From the NCBI RefSeq assembly GCF_021764745.1, contig NZ_JAETXX010000012.1, positions 42,171 to 106,170 on the forward strand: 64,000 nt of DNA, given 5' to 3'. Positions 27,793 through 37,096 of the stretch are shown piece by piece. The stretch is from Joostella atrarenae. GTDB lineage: Bacteria > Bacteroidota > Bacteroidia > Flavobacteriales > Flavobacteriaceae. The position numbers were made by a program, and so were the translations under genes. The notes below the pieces were generated by a model that did no database searches, was not told where the DNA came from, and saw only the letters and a list, made by a program, of their open reading frames with translations. The number at the start of each line of letters is the position of its first letter. Position 1 is the stretch's first letter.

Positions 27793-29436
27793 ATGAAGAA
27801 GTATCTTTTTAACCCATATGTATTATGCTTGGTTGCGTTTGCGAGTTTTACTAGCTGTAACAACTCTTCTAAAAACACTTCCAGAGCTACAGGTTGGGAA
27901 ATCAACTCTAAAGAAGGTGGTTTCCAATACAATACAAATTTCAAGGAGCAAGAAACGGCTCCTGGCCTTGTATTTCTAGAAGGTGGTACCTTTACTAGAG
28001 GTAAGGTACAAGATGATGTAATGCACGACTGGAACAACACACCTACACAACAACACGTTCAGTCTTTTTACATGGATGAAACAGAGGTTACAAACAAGAT
28101 GTACATGGAGTACCTTGATTACCTCAAAAGTGTATATCCTCCAGACGATCCAGCTTATGCCAACATATACAAAGGCGCTCTTCCAGACACATTGGTTTGG
28201 AGAAATAGACTGGGTTACAACGAAGTAATGACCAATAACTACCTAAGACATCCTGCATACGCAGAATATCCTGTTGTTGGTGTTAACTGGGTTCAAGCTG
28301 TTCAATTTTCTGAATGGAGAACAGACCGTGTTAATGAATTACTTTTAGAACGTGAAGGGTATCTAGCCAAAAACAGCAAATACTCTGCTGTAAATGGAGA
28401 AAGCGATGGGACTTTTAGTACAGAGACCTATTTAAATAGTCCTGAAAATGTTTATGGCGGTCAAATAGATTCTTTACAAGGGAAGGTAAAAAGAGATTCT
28501 ACTAATGTTTTTGCTAAAAGATCGAGCGGTGTTATTATGCCATCTTATAGATTACCTACAGAAACAGAATGGGAATATGCTGCTGCTGCTCTTGTTGGAA
28601 CTAGAGAATACAACAACTATAGAGGTAGAAAAAAATATCCTTGGGAAGGTGAATACACTAGATCTGGGAAAAGAAAAAACCGTGGAGATCAACTTGCTAA
28701 CTTTAAGCAAGGAAAAGGAGATTACGGTGGTATTGCAGGTTGGTCTGATGATAGCGCAGATATTACAGCTCAAGTAAAATCTTATGCTCCAAACGATTGG
28801 GGATTATATGATATGGCTGGAAATGTTGCAGAATGGGTTGCCGATGTATATAGACCGATTGTAGATGATGAAGCAAACGATTTTAACTACTACCGAGGAA
28901 ATGTATACATGAAGACTTCTATTGGAGAAGACGGAAAAGTACAGATTGTTGGTAGAGACGGAATTAAATACGACACTCTAAGTAACGGTAGAATTGTTGC
29001 GCGTGATCTTCCTGGAGAAATCGCTATGGTTCCTATCGATAATAACGACACTTACCTAAGAACAAACTTTGACACTAGTGATAACAGAAATTATCGTGAT
29101 GGTGATAAAGGTTCTACAAGATATTACGATATGTTCAGTGATGAAGATAGTGAGGATGATTCTAAGAGAATGTATAACGCTCCTAAAAATAAAATCGTTA
29201 GAGATTCTTTAGGAAACATTATGAAACAAATAGATGACTCTAATACAAGAACTACTCTTATTAACGACGAAGTTAGAGTTTACAAAGGAGGTTCTTGGAA
29301 AGATAGAGCTTATTGGTTAGATCCCGCACAAAGAAGATATTTACCGCAATATATGGCTACAGATTACATCGGTTTCCGTTGCGCAATGTCTAGAGTTGGT
29401 TCTAAAGCAAAAGAAAAAAAGACACCAAGACACTAA
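27793..29436 (+). CDS. gldJ: Gliding motility lipoprotein GldJ
   Basis: GldJ is an outer-membrane-associated lipoprotein needed for gliding and for stable T9SS/GldK function. The 547-aa protein has a lipoprotein signal with lipobox ASFTSC (Cys22) and a formylglycine-generating-enzyme (SUMF1)-like domain. Landmarks are LEGGTFTRGKV, MDETEVTNKMYMEY, PTETEWEYAA, YDMAGNVAEWVADVY and the C-terminal VYKGGSWKDRAYWL / YIGFRCAMSR. The catalytic-type cysteines of true FGE are not obvious, as in GldJ/GldK generally. It is followed by murF, the usual flavobacterial order. Confidence 0.94.
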   Translation: MKKYLFNPYVLCLVAFASFTSCNNSSKNTSRATGWEINSKEGGFQYNTNFKEQETAPGLVFLEGGTFTRGKVQDDVMHDWNNTPTQQHVQSFYMDETEVTNKMYMEYLDYLKSVYPPDDPAYANIYKGALPDTLVWRNRLGYNEVMTNNYLRHPAYAEYPVVGVNWVQAVQFSEWRTDRVNELLLEREGYLAKNSKYSAVNGESDGTFSTETYLNSPENVYGGQIDSLQGKVKRDSTNVFAKRSSGVIMPSYRLPTETEWEYAAAALVGTREYNNYRGRKKYPWEGEYTRSGKRKNRGDQLANFKQGKGDYGGIAGWSDDSADITAQVKSYAPNDWGLYDMAGNVAEWVADVYRPIVDDEANDFNYYRGNVYMKTSIGEDGKVQIVGRDGIKYDTLSNGRIVARDLPGEIAMVPIDNNDTYLRTNFDTSDNRNYRDGDKGSTRYYDMFSDEDSEDDSKRMYNAPKNKIVRDSLGNIMKQIDDSNTRTTLINDEVRVYKGGSWKDRAYWLDPAQRRYLPQYMATDYIGFRCAMSRVGSKAKEKKTPRH

Positions 29437-29460
29437 AAAAGTCTACACAATATTTTAATA

Positions 29461-29492
29461 AAAAAGCTCTGAAAATTTCAGAGCTTTTTTTA
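29461..29492 (+). terminator. Terminator between gldJ and murF
   Basis: Palindrome AAAAAGCTCTGA / TCAGAGCTTTTT (29461-29472 with 29478-29489) with a T-run. It ends 13 nt before the murF ATG, so murF either needs its own start or relies on read-through. Confidence 0.8.
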
Positions 29493-29504
29493 TACTTTTA
29501 ATTT

Positions 29505-30782
29505 ATGAAAATAGAAGAACTACACAGCATATTCCTAACTACATCTGGAGTTGTTACAGACACAAGAAAAATCGAAGACAATTCTATATTTTTTGCTTTA
29601 AAAGGCGAAAATTTTAACGGTAATTCTTTTGCTGAAGAAGCCTTAAAAAAAGGTGCATCTTATGCTGTTGTAGATGAAAAAGAACACAAAACTTCTGACG
29701 CTATAATCCTAGTCGAAAATTGCCTAAAGACACTTCAAGAACTAGCAAAATTCCATAGGAATTATTTAAACATTCCAATAATATCACTTACTGGAAGTAA
29801 TGGAAAAACAACAACTAAGGAATTAATCAATGCTGTTTTATCTAAAAAATTTAAAACAGTTGCTACAAAAGGAAACCTAAATAATCATATTGGTGTTCCG
29901 CTCACCTTATTATCTATGGATAAAACCACAGAGATAGGGATTGTGGAAATGGGCGCCAATCATTTAAAAGAGATTGAAAACCTCTGTAAGATAGCCCTTC
30001 CAGATTATGGATACATCACGAACTTTGGGAAGGCACATTTAGAAGGATTTGGAGGAGTTCAAGGAGTGATAAAAGGAAAAAGTGAGCTTTATAATTTCTT
30101 AATCGAAAACAGTAAAACTATATTTTTTAACGGAGATGATCCGATACAAGTTGAAAAGCTTGATACATACAGTAAAAAGATTGGATTTAGTGATTCTAAC
30201 AATACTACTTATAAAATTTCATTAGAAAGCGCTGCCCCATTTGTATCTGTTAACTACAAAAACCTCAGCATCAATTCTAATTTAATTGGCACATACAACT
30301 TTACCAACATTGCAATTGCTGTCACTATTGGGAGTCATTTTGAAATAACCCCTGAAGCTATTAAAGAAGCTATAGAAAAATATACCCCTAGCAATAATAG
30401 ATCTCAAATAATAAAAACTAAAGATCATCAAATTATTTTAGATGCATATAATGCAAACCCTTCGAGCATGAAGGTTGCCTTAGAAAATTTTGATCAATTA
30501 AAGGAGTCTTCTAAATTAGTTATTCTAGGAGACATGTTCGAGCTTGGAAATGAAGCTGAAGAAGAGCATCAATACATAGCTGAGCTTGCAGAAAAACTAA
30601 GTTTTAATACCATCATTCTAGTTGGCGAGAATTTTTATCAAACAGAGACTAAAGCCTTAAAATTTAAATCCTTCGAAGACCTTAAGGAGTACGTAAAAAC
30701 TCACAAACCTTCAGAAAAGCATCTCTTAATAAAAGGGTCGCGAGGAATGGCTTTAGAAAGAACATTAGACTATTTGGCATAA
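29505..30782 (+). CDS. murF: UDP-N-acetylmuramoyl-tripeptide--D-alanyl-D-alanine ligase
   Basis: MurF joins D-Ala-D-Ala (made by Ddl) to UDP-MurNAc-tripeptide, finishing the cytoplasmic pentapeptide precursor. The 425-aa protein has the Mur ligase P-loop SLTGSNGKTTTKEL, the metal-binding VEMGANHLKEI, NFGKAHLEGF, and the C-terminal DAYNANPSSM block typical of MurF. Somewhat shorter than E. coli MurF (452 aa) but complete. It follows gldJ on the same strand. Confidence 0.95.
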   Translation: MKIEELHSIFLTTSGVVTDTRKIEDNSIFFALKGENFNGNSFAEEALKKGASYAVVDEKEHKTSDAIILVENCLKTLQELAKFHRNYLNIPIISLTGSNGKTTTKELINAVLSKKFKTVATKGNLNNHIGVPLTLLSMDKTTEIGIVEMGANHLKEIENLCKIALPDYGYITNFGKAHLEGFGGVQGVIKGKSELYNFLIENSKTIFFNGDDPIQVEKLDTYSKKIGFSDSNNTTYKISLESAAPFVSVNYKNLSINSNLIGTYNFTNIAIAVTIGSHFEITPEAIKEAIEKYTPSNNRSQIIKTKDHQIILDAYNANPSSMKVALENFDQLKESSKLVILGDMFELGNEAEEEHQYIAELAEKLSFNTIILVGENFYQTETKALKFKSFEDLKEYVKTHKPSEKHLLIKGSRGMALERTLDYLA

Positions 30783-30787
30783 AAAAA

Positions 30788-30821
30788 GGTCGTTTAAGGA
30801 ATTGCACTCCCTAAACGACCT
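30788..30821 (-). terminator. Terminator for the ferritin-like gene unit
   Basis: GGTCGTTTA-AGG pairs with CC-C-TAAACGACC; reading the minus strand, the stem is followed by seven T (30787-30781). It sits 20 nt after the stop of the minus-strand ferritin-like gene and also lies just after murF. Confidence 0.75.
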
Positions 30822-30840
30822 AAACAACCAACTTAAAAAA

Positions 30841-31671
30841 TTATTCTTCTACTATAAATAAGCTAGCGATAGACACTGCATCATCTCCAGATAATGCTTC
30901 GTCGTATGCTTCTGTTGAAGCATCCATACCAAAAGCAGCTCCTGTTCCTAATGTAGTAACATCCAATCCACCTTGCATTACATTATCCTCTCCATTATAA
31001 ACTGCTTGTGTAGCCTCTGGCATTCCTGCACCTCTTTCATTTCCAGTAATCCATCCTTTTAAGCCTCTTAACCTTCTAATTTCTGAAGCATGCCTAGCTT
31101 CGACAGAATGAATCTGTAAGGCTGCAGTTAAAAACGGGGAACCTAATAAATTTCCTGCTTGCCCTTTGTAAGCTCTCACCCCTGTATCTTCAAAAGCTTG
31201 CGCTAATGCCAATAACTGTGCGTAAGCTGTTTCTTGCCCTACTCCATTATCATTAAAAGGATCGAAAGCGCCGCCTACAGTAAAATCAAACGTTGGTTTT
31301 GATACTGGAGTAACTCCTGCTCCTTCTAATCCTGCTATTAAGAAATCTACGTGTGCTTGTTCATGTTTAGAAATCTGCATATAAACTGTTTCTGGCCTAC
31401 CTGAAGGCAATACTCCAGATTGTAATGCTAGATCGTAAAATTCATCTTCTAAATATTCTAAGGTTAATGCCAATTGTAAAGCTCCAACTGGATCTGTATC
31501 CATAGATTGTGCGTAAGTTTTTTTAGGCATTGCTGCCAATCCAAAAGGCACAGCTGCTATAGCTGCTTTTTTTCCTAAATTACCTAATGTTCCAAATATA
31601 TCTCGTCTTGATGATGTTCCTTCTAAAATATTACTAGTAGTAAAATCATCTAAAAAATTTATAATATTCAT
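30841..31671 (-). CDS. Tat-exported ferritin-like domain protein
   Basis: This 276-aa protein has an N-terminal twin-arginine-type signal (SRRDIFGTLGN, then an Ala-rich stretch ending KKTYAQS). A four-helix ferritin-like domain of the Ferritin_2/desiccation-related class follows, with EYLEDEFYDLAL, KHEQAHVDFL, EDTGVRAYKGQAG and SVEARHASEIR supplying the Glu/His residues of a possible di-iron site. The ATG at 31671 is preferred over a TTG three codons earlier. It lies 81 nt after a paralogue. Function is unproven; metal or oxidant handling in the periplasm is plausible. Confidence 0.8.
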   Translation of the reverse strand: MNIINFLDDFTTSNILEGTSSRRDIFGTLGNLGKKAAIAAVPFGLAAMPKKTYAQSMDTDPVGALQLALTLEYLEDEFYDLALQSGVLPSGRPETVYMQISKHEQAHVDFLIAGLEGAGVTPVSKPTFDFTVGGAFDPFNDNGVGQETAYAQLLALAQAFEDTGVRAYKGQAGNLLGSPFLTAALQIHSVEARHASEIRRLRGLKGWITGNERGAGMPEATQAVYNGEDNVMQGGLDVTTLGTGAAFGMDASTEAYDEALSGDDAVSIASLFIVEE

Positions 31672-31752
31672 AGTTTTCAATTTTAAAGTTAAGTCAGCTT
31701 TTTACTGCTGAAAATAAATTATGTTATTTATCAATGTGTGAAGTCCTTATAA

Positions 31753-32481
31753 TTAAGGCAAGTTATTAGCTGTAAATTCAGTTTTAATAAACCCAGTTTC
31801 ACCTACCGCTGCCAAAATCTCTGATGGGCTTAGTGCAGCGTCCAATCCTGTATCTACAGTTACAACATCATCTCCTGCAAAATCTGCAGAACCAGGATTA
31901 ATCAATGTTCTTATCGCTGATGCATGTCTAGCTTCAACGGAAACAATTTTTCCTGCTATTAATAAATAATCTGGATTAGAAATTAAACTTCCAGCACCAT
32001 TATAAGCTGCAACTCCAGTATCTTCCAACACCTTTGCAGTTCCTAAAACTTGATCTCTGTTATTAAAATCTAAACCTCCATAATCAAACTCTAAAGTTGG
32101 TAGTATAAGTTCTGTATTTCCATCTACAGCAGCAGAAATTGCAGCTTGGAAAAAATCTCTATGATTTACCTCATGGTAATATAAATCTGTAAGCACTTGT
32201 CTCTCTTCGTCAGAAATATTAGCATAAAAAGAATTAACAACCTTGGTATAAAAATCTGCTTCTAGCTGCTCTAATGCATAAGCATAATTTAAAACTCCAA
32301 GATCACCTTCTCCAAGATCGAATATACCATCGGTAGGCGGCATCATCATATCTTGATCGTCATCGTTATTACAAGCTAATAATAACCCTGTACCCGCGAC
32401 AGCCAATCCACTCAATTTTAAAAATTGTCTTCTTTTATTAAAGCTCTTTGGCTGATGAACTTTTATTATCTCTTTTTTCAT
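31753..32481 (-). CDS. Tat lipoprotein with ferritin-like domain
   Basis: This 242-aa protein combines a twin-arginine motif (NKRRQFLKLSG) with a lipobox (LLLAC, Cys37), so it is probably folded before export and then lipid-anchored. An Asp/Met-rich linker (NNDDDQDMMMPP) follows. The ferritin-like domain mirrors its downstream neighbour: YALEQLEADFYTK, YYHEVNHRDFF, LEDTGVAAYNGAG, SVEARHASAIR. The pair is probably a tandem duplication expressed together and may form a hetero-oligomer. It was first recognised from the shared EDTGVxAY and SVEARHAS blocks. Confidence 0.8.
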   Translation of the reverse strand: MKKEIIKVHQPKSFNKRRQFLKLSGLAVAGTGLLLACNNDDDQDMMMPPTDGIFDLGEGDLGVLNYAYALEQLEADFYTKVVNSFYANISDEERQVLTDLYYHEVNHRDFFQAAISAAVDGNTELILPTLEFDYGGLDFNNRDQVLGTAKVLEDTGVAAYNGAGSLISNPDYLLIAGKIVSVEARHASAIRTLINPGSADFAGDDVVTVDTGLDAALSPSEILAAVGETGFIKTEFTANNLP

Positions 32482-32658
32482 AATTGATGTTTTAATGATT
32501 AATCTTCACCTATACTAACGAAGAAAAAAGGAGAGCGGTTTTCTTAAAGCTGTGTTAAATTCATTTTATATGATATTCATATGATGATTTGCAACCCAAA
32601 AAATCTGTAAAACCCTATAAAACATAGGATTATAGGAAAAATATTTTTTGAAAATAAA

Positions 32659-32697
32659 AAATCCACGCTTAGGAAAAAGATTCCCAAGCATGGATTT
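32659..32697 (-). terminator. Terminator after the GH63-like gene
   Basis: A 17-bp stem with two G-U-compatible mismatches (32659-32675 with 32681-32697) and a 5-nt loop; on the minus strand it ends in a T-run. It lies 68 nt after the hydrolase stop codon. Confidence 0.65.
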
Positions 32698-32764
32698 ATA
32701 GTCACTTTATTTTATAAATAATCAATCGTTATTTCAGCGAAACTGAAGTCATAAAAACGACTAA

Positions 32765-35398
32765 CTAAGATATATCGTCTATTAAATTTGCTACTAAACT
32801 TGTCCAACCCGTCTGATGAGAAGCACCCAAACCACGTCCGTTATCTCCATCAAAATACTCATAAAACAAAATCAATTCATCAAATAGAGGATCCTTATAT
32901 TTCTCTGGATGATTTGCATTTATTGGTCGGTTTCCATTTTCATCCTTTTCAAACATTTTAATTAAACGCTCACTGAGGTCATTGGTGATATGAGAAAGCT
33001 CTTTTTTAACCCCACTCCCACTAGGAAACTCAAAGCTTAAAGCCCCCATATTATGACTTTCATATTCTTTTAAAGCTTGTATGAATAAAAAATTAATTGG
33101 CATCCAAATTGGACCTCTCCAATTAGAATTCCCTCCAAAGAGATGAACTGTAGATTCTGCTGGCTCATAATTAATGCTATAATCTATATTTTCGATACGA
33201 ATATGATAAGGCTCTTCATGTGCTTTGGATAGCGATCTAATTCCATAATCGCTTAAAAATTCTTTTTCATCTAAAAAACTTTTCATTAACACCAATAAAC
33301 GATCTTGTGGGACTAACGATAATAACAAATCCTCTCCATCTACAAAAGACTGGATTACTGGATATTTAAATGTCTCCTTCCTATATTCTTTAAACCAATT
33401 AACACTACGTTCAAATTTTGGAAGCTTACTCAACACCTCCTTTTTAATATTTAACACCGCAGTCATCGATAACAATCCTGCTATAGAACGCACTTTTATG
33501 GGCGTAGATTCTCCAGAAGGAAGCGTTAATTTATCATAGAAAAAACCTTCTTCCTCATCCCAAGTTCCCTTAGAATCAATATTAATTTTATTTAAAGCTT
33601 CAGCAATAAAAATAAAATGTCCAAAATATTTTACTGCCATATCCTCAAAAGCATCATCCTGTAAAGAAACTTCAAGACTCATCTCAAGCATACTCAAACA
33701 ATATAGCGCCATCCATGAAGTACCATCAACCTGTTCTAATTTCCCATTCCCTGGAACGCCATAACTTCTATCAAAAACACCTATATTATCTAAGCCTAAA
33801 AACCCACCTTCAAAAATATTATTGTTATTGCTATCCAATCTATTAACCCACCACGTAAAATTTAAAGCGAGCTTATTTAACATCTGCTTTAAAAATTTTA
33901 TATCTCCAGCACCATTTTCTTTCTTATCTAATTTATAAACTTGCATTGCCGCCCAAGCTTGGACTGGAGGATTAACATCACTAAAAGACCATTCGTATGC
34001 TGGAATCTGACCGTTTGGCGCCATATACCATTCTTTAGTAAAAAGAATAAGTTGATTTTTAGCAAATTCTGGATCCACCTTTGCAAAAGACACACAATGA
34101 AAAGCAGAGTCCCAAGATGCATACCAAGGATACTCCCATTTATCTGGCATCGACATTATATCGTGATTACGTAAAGTTTTCCAATTATTATTTCTTCCTG
34201 AAAGTCGCTCGACAGGTGGAATAGAGACTTCTGAATCTCCTTTAAGCCAAGTTTCTACTTCGTAATTATAGTACTGCTTTGTCCATAACAACCCAGAATA
34301 TGCTTGTCGCTGAATAGATTTACGCTCTGGTGTGCTCCCTTTGGTTACCGAATCATAAAAATGATCACACTCCGCTATTCTTTTATCAAAAACAACATTA
34401 AACTGCCCTCCAAATGGATCTTGCAATCGATCTTTACTGAGTCTTAATTTTATAGTCCTCGATTCTCCTCCTTGAAGGTTTAATTTATAAACAGGAGCAA
34501 ATTTAGTACCCTCACTTTTTGCGGATGCTAATGAAAGATCACCGTTAATTAAAGAGGTATGAAAGAGGTCCTTTTTATAAGGATGATTGTTTTTTTTATT
34601 ATAAAGCACCTCATCATTGGTTTCATTTTCCGTAAAAAATAATAGATCAGCCTCTTCAAAATACAAATTATATTTACCCACATAAATATGATCTATAGAC
34701 ACAAAATCCCCACTTTGACTATGCTCTTTTTTTATGGAAGGTTTCTCTTCCATATCTACAAAACTCCAAAAATTACGAATCCAAAGCGTAGGTAACAAAT
34801 GTACTGACGCTTCTTTATCAGCTACATTCTGTACCGTAATTTTAATAAGCATATCTTCATTATCTGCCTTTGCGTACTCTGTAGTAACATCAAAATATTC
34901 GTTGTTTTTAAAAGCATCAGAATCTAATATTTTATATTCGAGTTCGTGCAGTCCTCGTTTCCTATTTTCTTCTACAATCTTTTTATAGGGAAATTCATTC
35001 TGTGGATATTTATAAAGATGTTTCATATAAGAATGAGAAGGTGTATTTTCCAAATAATAATACAGCTCCTTTACATCTTCACCATGATTTCCTTCAGGAC
35101 CTGTTAATCCAAAAAGTCTTTCTTTTAAGATGGAATCTTTTCCATTCCATAGAGAAATTCCAAAACATATATTACAATAACGGTCGCTAATTCCTGCAAT
35201 TCCATCTTCCCCCCAGCGGTACGTCCTACTTCGAGCATTATCGTGTGTAAAATAACCCCATGCATCACCATTAGCACTATAATCTTCACGAACTGTCCCC
35301 CATTGCCTCTCACTCAAGTAAGGCCCCCACTTAAGCCAATCTTTCTTCTCTGAATAATTTTCTTGTAATCGCTCGTGTTCTTTAGTATTAACCTTCAT
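32765..35398 (-). CDS. GH63/MGH1-like glycoside hydrolase
   Basis: This 877-aa protein has an (alpha/alpha)6-barrel glucosidase fold of the GH63 / mannosylglycerate-hydrolase-like group. The N-terminal beta-sandwich begins WGPYLSERQWGTVREDYS. The catalytic half contains EYPWYASWDSAFHCVSFAKV (acid Asp region), GQIPAYEWSFSDVNPPVQAWA, NWRGPIWMPINFL and LGASHQTGWTSL. There is no signal peptide, so it appears cytoplasmic, suited to a small or stored alpha-glucoside or glucosylglycerate-type substrate. It stands alone, without SusC/D neighbours. Substrate assignment is open. Confidence 0.82.
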   Translation of the reverse strand: MKVNTKEHERLQENYSEKKDWLKWGPYLSERQWGTVREDYSANGDAWGYFTHDNARSRTYRWGEDGIAGISDRYCNICFGISLWNGKDSILKERLFGLTGPEGNHGEDVKELYYYLENTPSHSYMKHLYKYPQNEFPYKKIVEENRKRGLHELEYKILDSDAFKNNEYFDVTTEYAKADNEDMLIKITVQNVADKEASVHLLPTLWIRNFWSFVDMEEKPSIKKEHSQSGDFVSIDHIYVGKYNLYFEEADLLFFTENETNDEVLYNKKNNHPYKKDLFHTSLINGDLSLASAKSEGTKFAPVYKLNLQGGESRTIKLRLSKDRLQDPFGGQFNVVFDKRIAECDHFYDSVTKGSTPERKSIQRQAYSGLLWTKQYYNYEVETWLKGDSEVSIPPVERLSGRNNNWKTLRNHDIMSMPDKWEYPWYASWDSAFHCVSFAKVDPEFAKNQLILFTKEWYMAPNGQIPAYEWSFSDVNPPVQAWAAMQVYKLDKKENGAGDIKFLKQMLNKLALNFTWWVNRLDSNNNNIFEGGFLGLDNIGVFDRSYGVPGNGKLEQVDGTSWMALYCLSMLEMSLEVSLQDDAFEDMAVKYFGHFIFIAEALNKINIDSKGTWDEEEGFFYDKLTLPSGESTPIKVRSIAGLLSMTAVLNIKKEVLSKLPKFERSVNWFKEYRKETFKYPVIQSFVDGEDLLLSLVPQDRLLVLMKSFLDEKEFLSDYGIRSLSKAHEEPYHIRIENIDYSINYEPAESTVHLFGGNSNWRGPIWMPINFLFIQALKEYESHNMGALSFEFPSGSGVKKELSHITNDLSERLIKMFEKDENGNRPINANHPEKYKDPLFDELILFYEYFDGDNGRGLGASHQTGWTSLVANLIDDIS

Positions 35399-35748
35399 AT
35401 GCTAAAAAATTTCTATTATAATTTAATGCTTTTATAACTACTGAAAAAGCCCCTTGACCTACAGACTCATAAAACACTAAATTTCAAGTAAATAAAATTA
35501 TTGAATATAAAGCACACTATGCAAATTTTGGATTGTTTTATCATGGAGCACTCTTGATTTTTGATGATTTTTCAAAAAGAAGCTATTAATTAATTCAAAT
35601 TAGAGGTTAAATCAAAAAAATAAGAGAGTTAAACAATAACATTGTATTATAAAAGCAAAAGGCAGTAATTATGATTTTATGAGATCTACAGCTTTATTTT
35701 TTATAATTTTGCATCCTTAAATTTAGTTGAAGAGAGGAAGTTAACTCC
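35399..35748. other. Gene-free divergent region
   Basis: These 350 nt between the hydrolase and the ClC gene hold the promoters of both. The only recognisable element is a TAATTTTG -7 match at 35704-35711 for the ClC gene. No RNA gene, repeat or small coding frame was seen. Confidence 0.6.
35704..35711 (+). promoter_or_regulatory. Probable -7 element of the ClC gene
   Basis: TAATTTTG fits TAnnTTTG and lies 37 nt before the ATG; no convincing TTG at -33. Confidence 0.4.
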
Positions 35749-37035
35749 ATGAAAAAAGAAACCATTAAAAAAAGTTACTACGGATTAATTACAGGATCAA
35801 TTATTGTCGGACTCCTTGCTACAGCTTTAGGTTATACTCTGAAATTAATTACTGAGCTTTTTGAAGAACATCTTTTTGAAGGTCTCAAGAAACTACCCAT
35901 ACTTTATATTATAGTGCCTTCAATTGGAATTACACTTATCTATTTTACTCGAAAATATCTTTTCAGAGGAAAGAAAAATAAAGGTATTGCTGAAATCTTT
36001 CACACTTTAGACCATAGAAAAGACGAACTCCCTTTTTACAAAGTTCCGTCCCATTATATTAACGGATTTCTCACTGTTATTTTTGGCGGCTCTACAGGGA
36101 TTGAAGTATCTACAGTAGTAGCTACGGCTGCTATAGGAGCTTCTGTCCACAGAAAGGATGGCGTTGCAAACATCTATAAAACGGAACTAATTTGTGCAGG
36201 AGTAGCTGCTGGTATAACCGTTTTGTTTGGAAGCCCTATTGCTGGAATCCTTTTTTCTATTGAAGTAATCTCAAGAAAAGTAACCAAAACTATTCTTTTA
36301 AGTTGTAGCATTACTGCTTTATTAGCTTGGACTTTTGTGCATTTTTTTGATAAAGGACCTCTTTTTAACTTAGAAGTTTCTTTTTGGAATACAAGCGCTA
36401 TTCCTTTTATGATTATACTGAGTATCCTTGCTGGATTAATGGCTGTTTATTTCACTAAAAGCGTCATTTTTATAAAAGAAAAATTCTCTAAAATTGAAAA
36501 TAATTTTATCCGTGTAAATCTTGGTGCACTGCTCGTTGGGATTTCTATTTTCTTCTTCCCAGCATTATATGGAGATAGTTATCACGGGGTAATAGAACTA
36601 TTAGCCCCCGACCATTATATCCAGTTTTCATTAGGATTTATTGCTACACTATTTTCCATTATCATCCTCAAACCATTGGCGGCGTCCTTAACTTTAGGCG
36701 CAGGTGGTGATGGTGGAGTTTTTGCTCCTAGCATTGTTACAGGTGCTATTCTTGGTATTTTTGTTGCTACCTTTTGTAATCATTATCTGCATACCGATTT
36801 AATCGTATTGAATTTTGCCTTAATTGGTGCTGGAGCTATGCTAAGTGCTGCAATCCACGCTCCTTTAACCTCGTTATTCTTAACATGTGCTATTGTAGGT
36901 GGAGGTTTTCAACTATTTATTCCTATATTGATTGGTGTGTTTATCGCTAAATATGTTGCTAAATATTTATGTAATTACACCGTATATACTTATCAACGTA
37001 AAAAAAGCAAGCTATCTATTCAATTAAAACGTTAG
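35749..37035 (+). CDS. ClC-family chloride channel/transporter
   Basis: This 428-aa inner-membrane protein has about ten hydrophobic segments and no CBS domains. The family motifs are diverged. GSGIP is replaced by KGIAE, GREGP becomes GIEVS (the gating-type Glu is kept, the Gly-Pro is not), while GGVFAPS keeps the third motif (GxFxP). Such transporters exchange Cl- or other halides for H+. Because the selectivity loops differ from classical ClC, the carried ion is uncertain. Monocistronic by layout; convergent with the ketopantoate reductase gene. Confidence 0.85.
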   Translation: MKKETIKKSYYGLITGSIIVGLLATALGYTLKLITELFEEHLFEGLKKLPILYIIVPSIGITLIYFTRKYLFRGKKNKGIAEIFHTLDHRKDELPFYKVPSHYINGFLTVIFGGSTGIEVSTVVATAAIGASVHRKDGVANIYKTELICAGVAAGITVLFGSPIAGILFSIEVISRKVTKTILLSCSITALLAWTFVHFFDKGPLFNLEVSFWNTSAIPFMIILSILAGLMAVYFTKSVIFIKEKFSKIENNFIRVNLGALLVGISIFFFPALYGDSYHGVIELLAPDHYIQFSLGFIATLFSIIILKPLAASLTLGAGGDGGVFAPSIVTGAILGIFVATFCNHYLHTDLIVLNFALIGAGAMLSAAIHAPLTSLFLTCAIVGGGFQLFIPILIGVFIAKYVAKYLCNYTVYTYQRKKSKLSIQLKR

Positions 37036-37096
37036 TTAGAGCTTTATTTTCAATAGAAAGAAAACAACTACCGATACAATTTCTTACCAAAAACTA

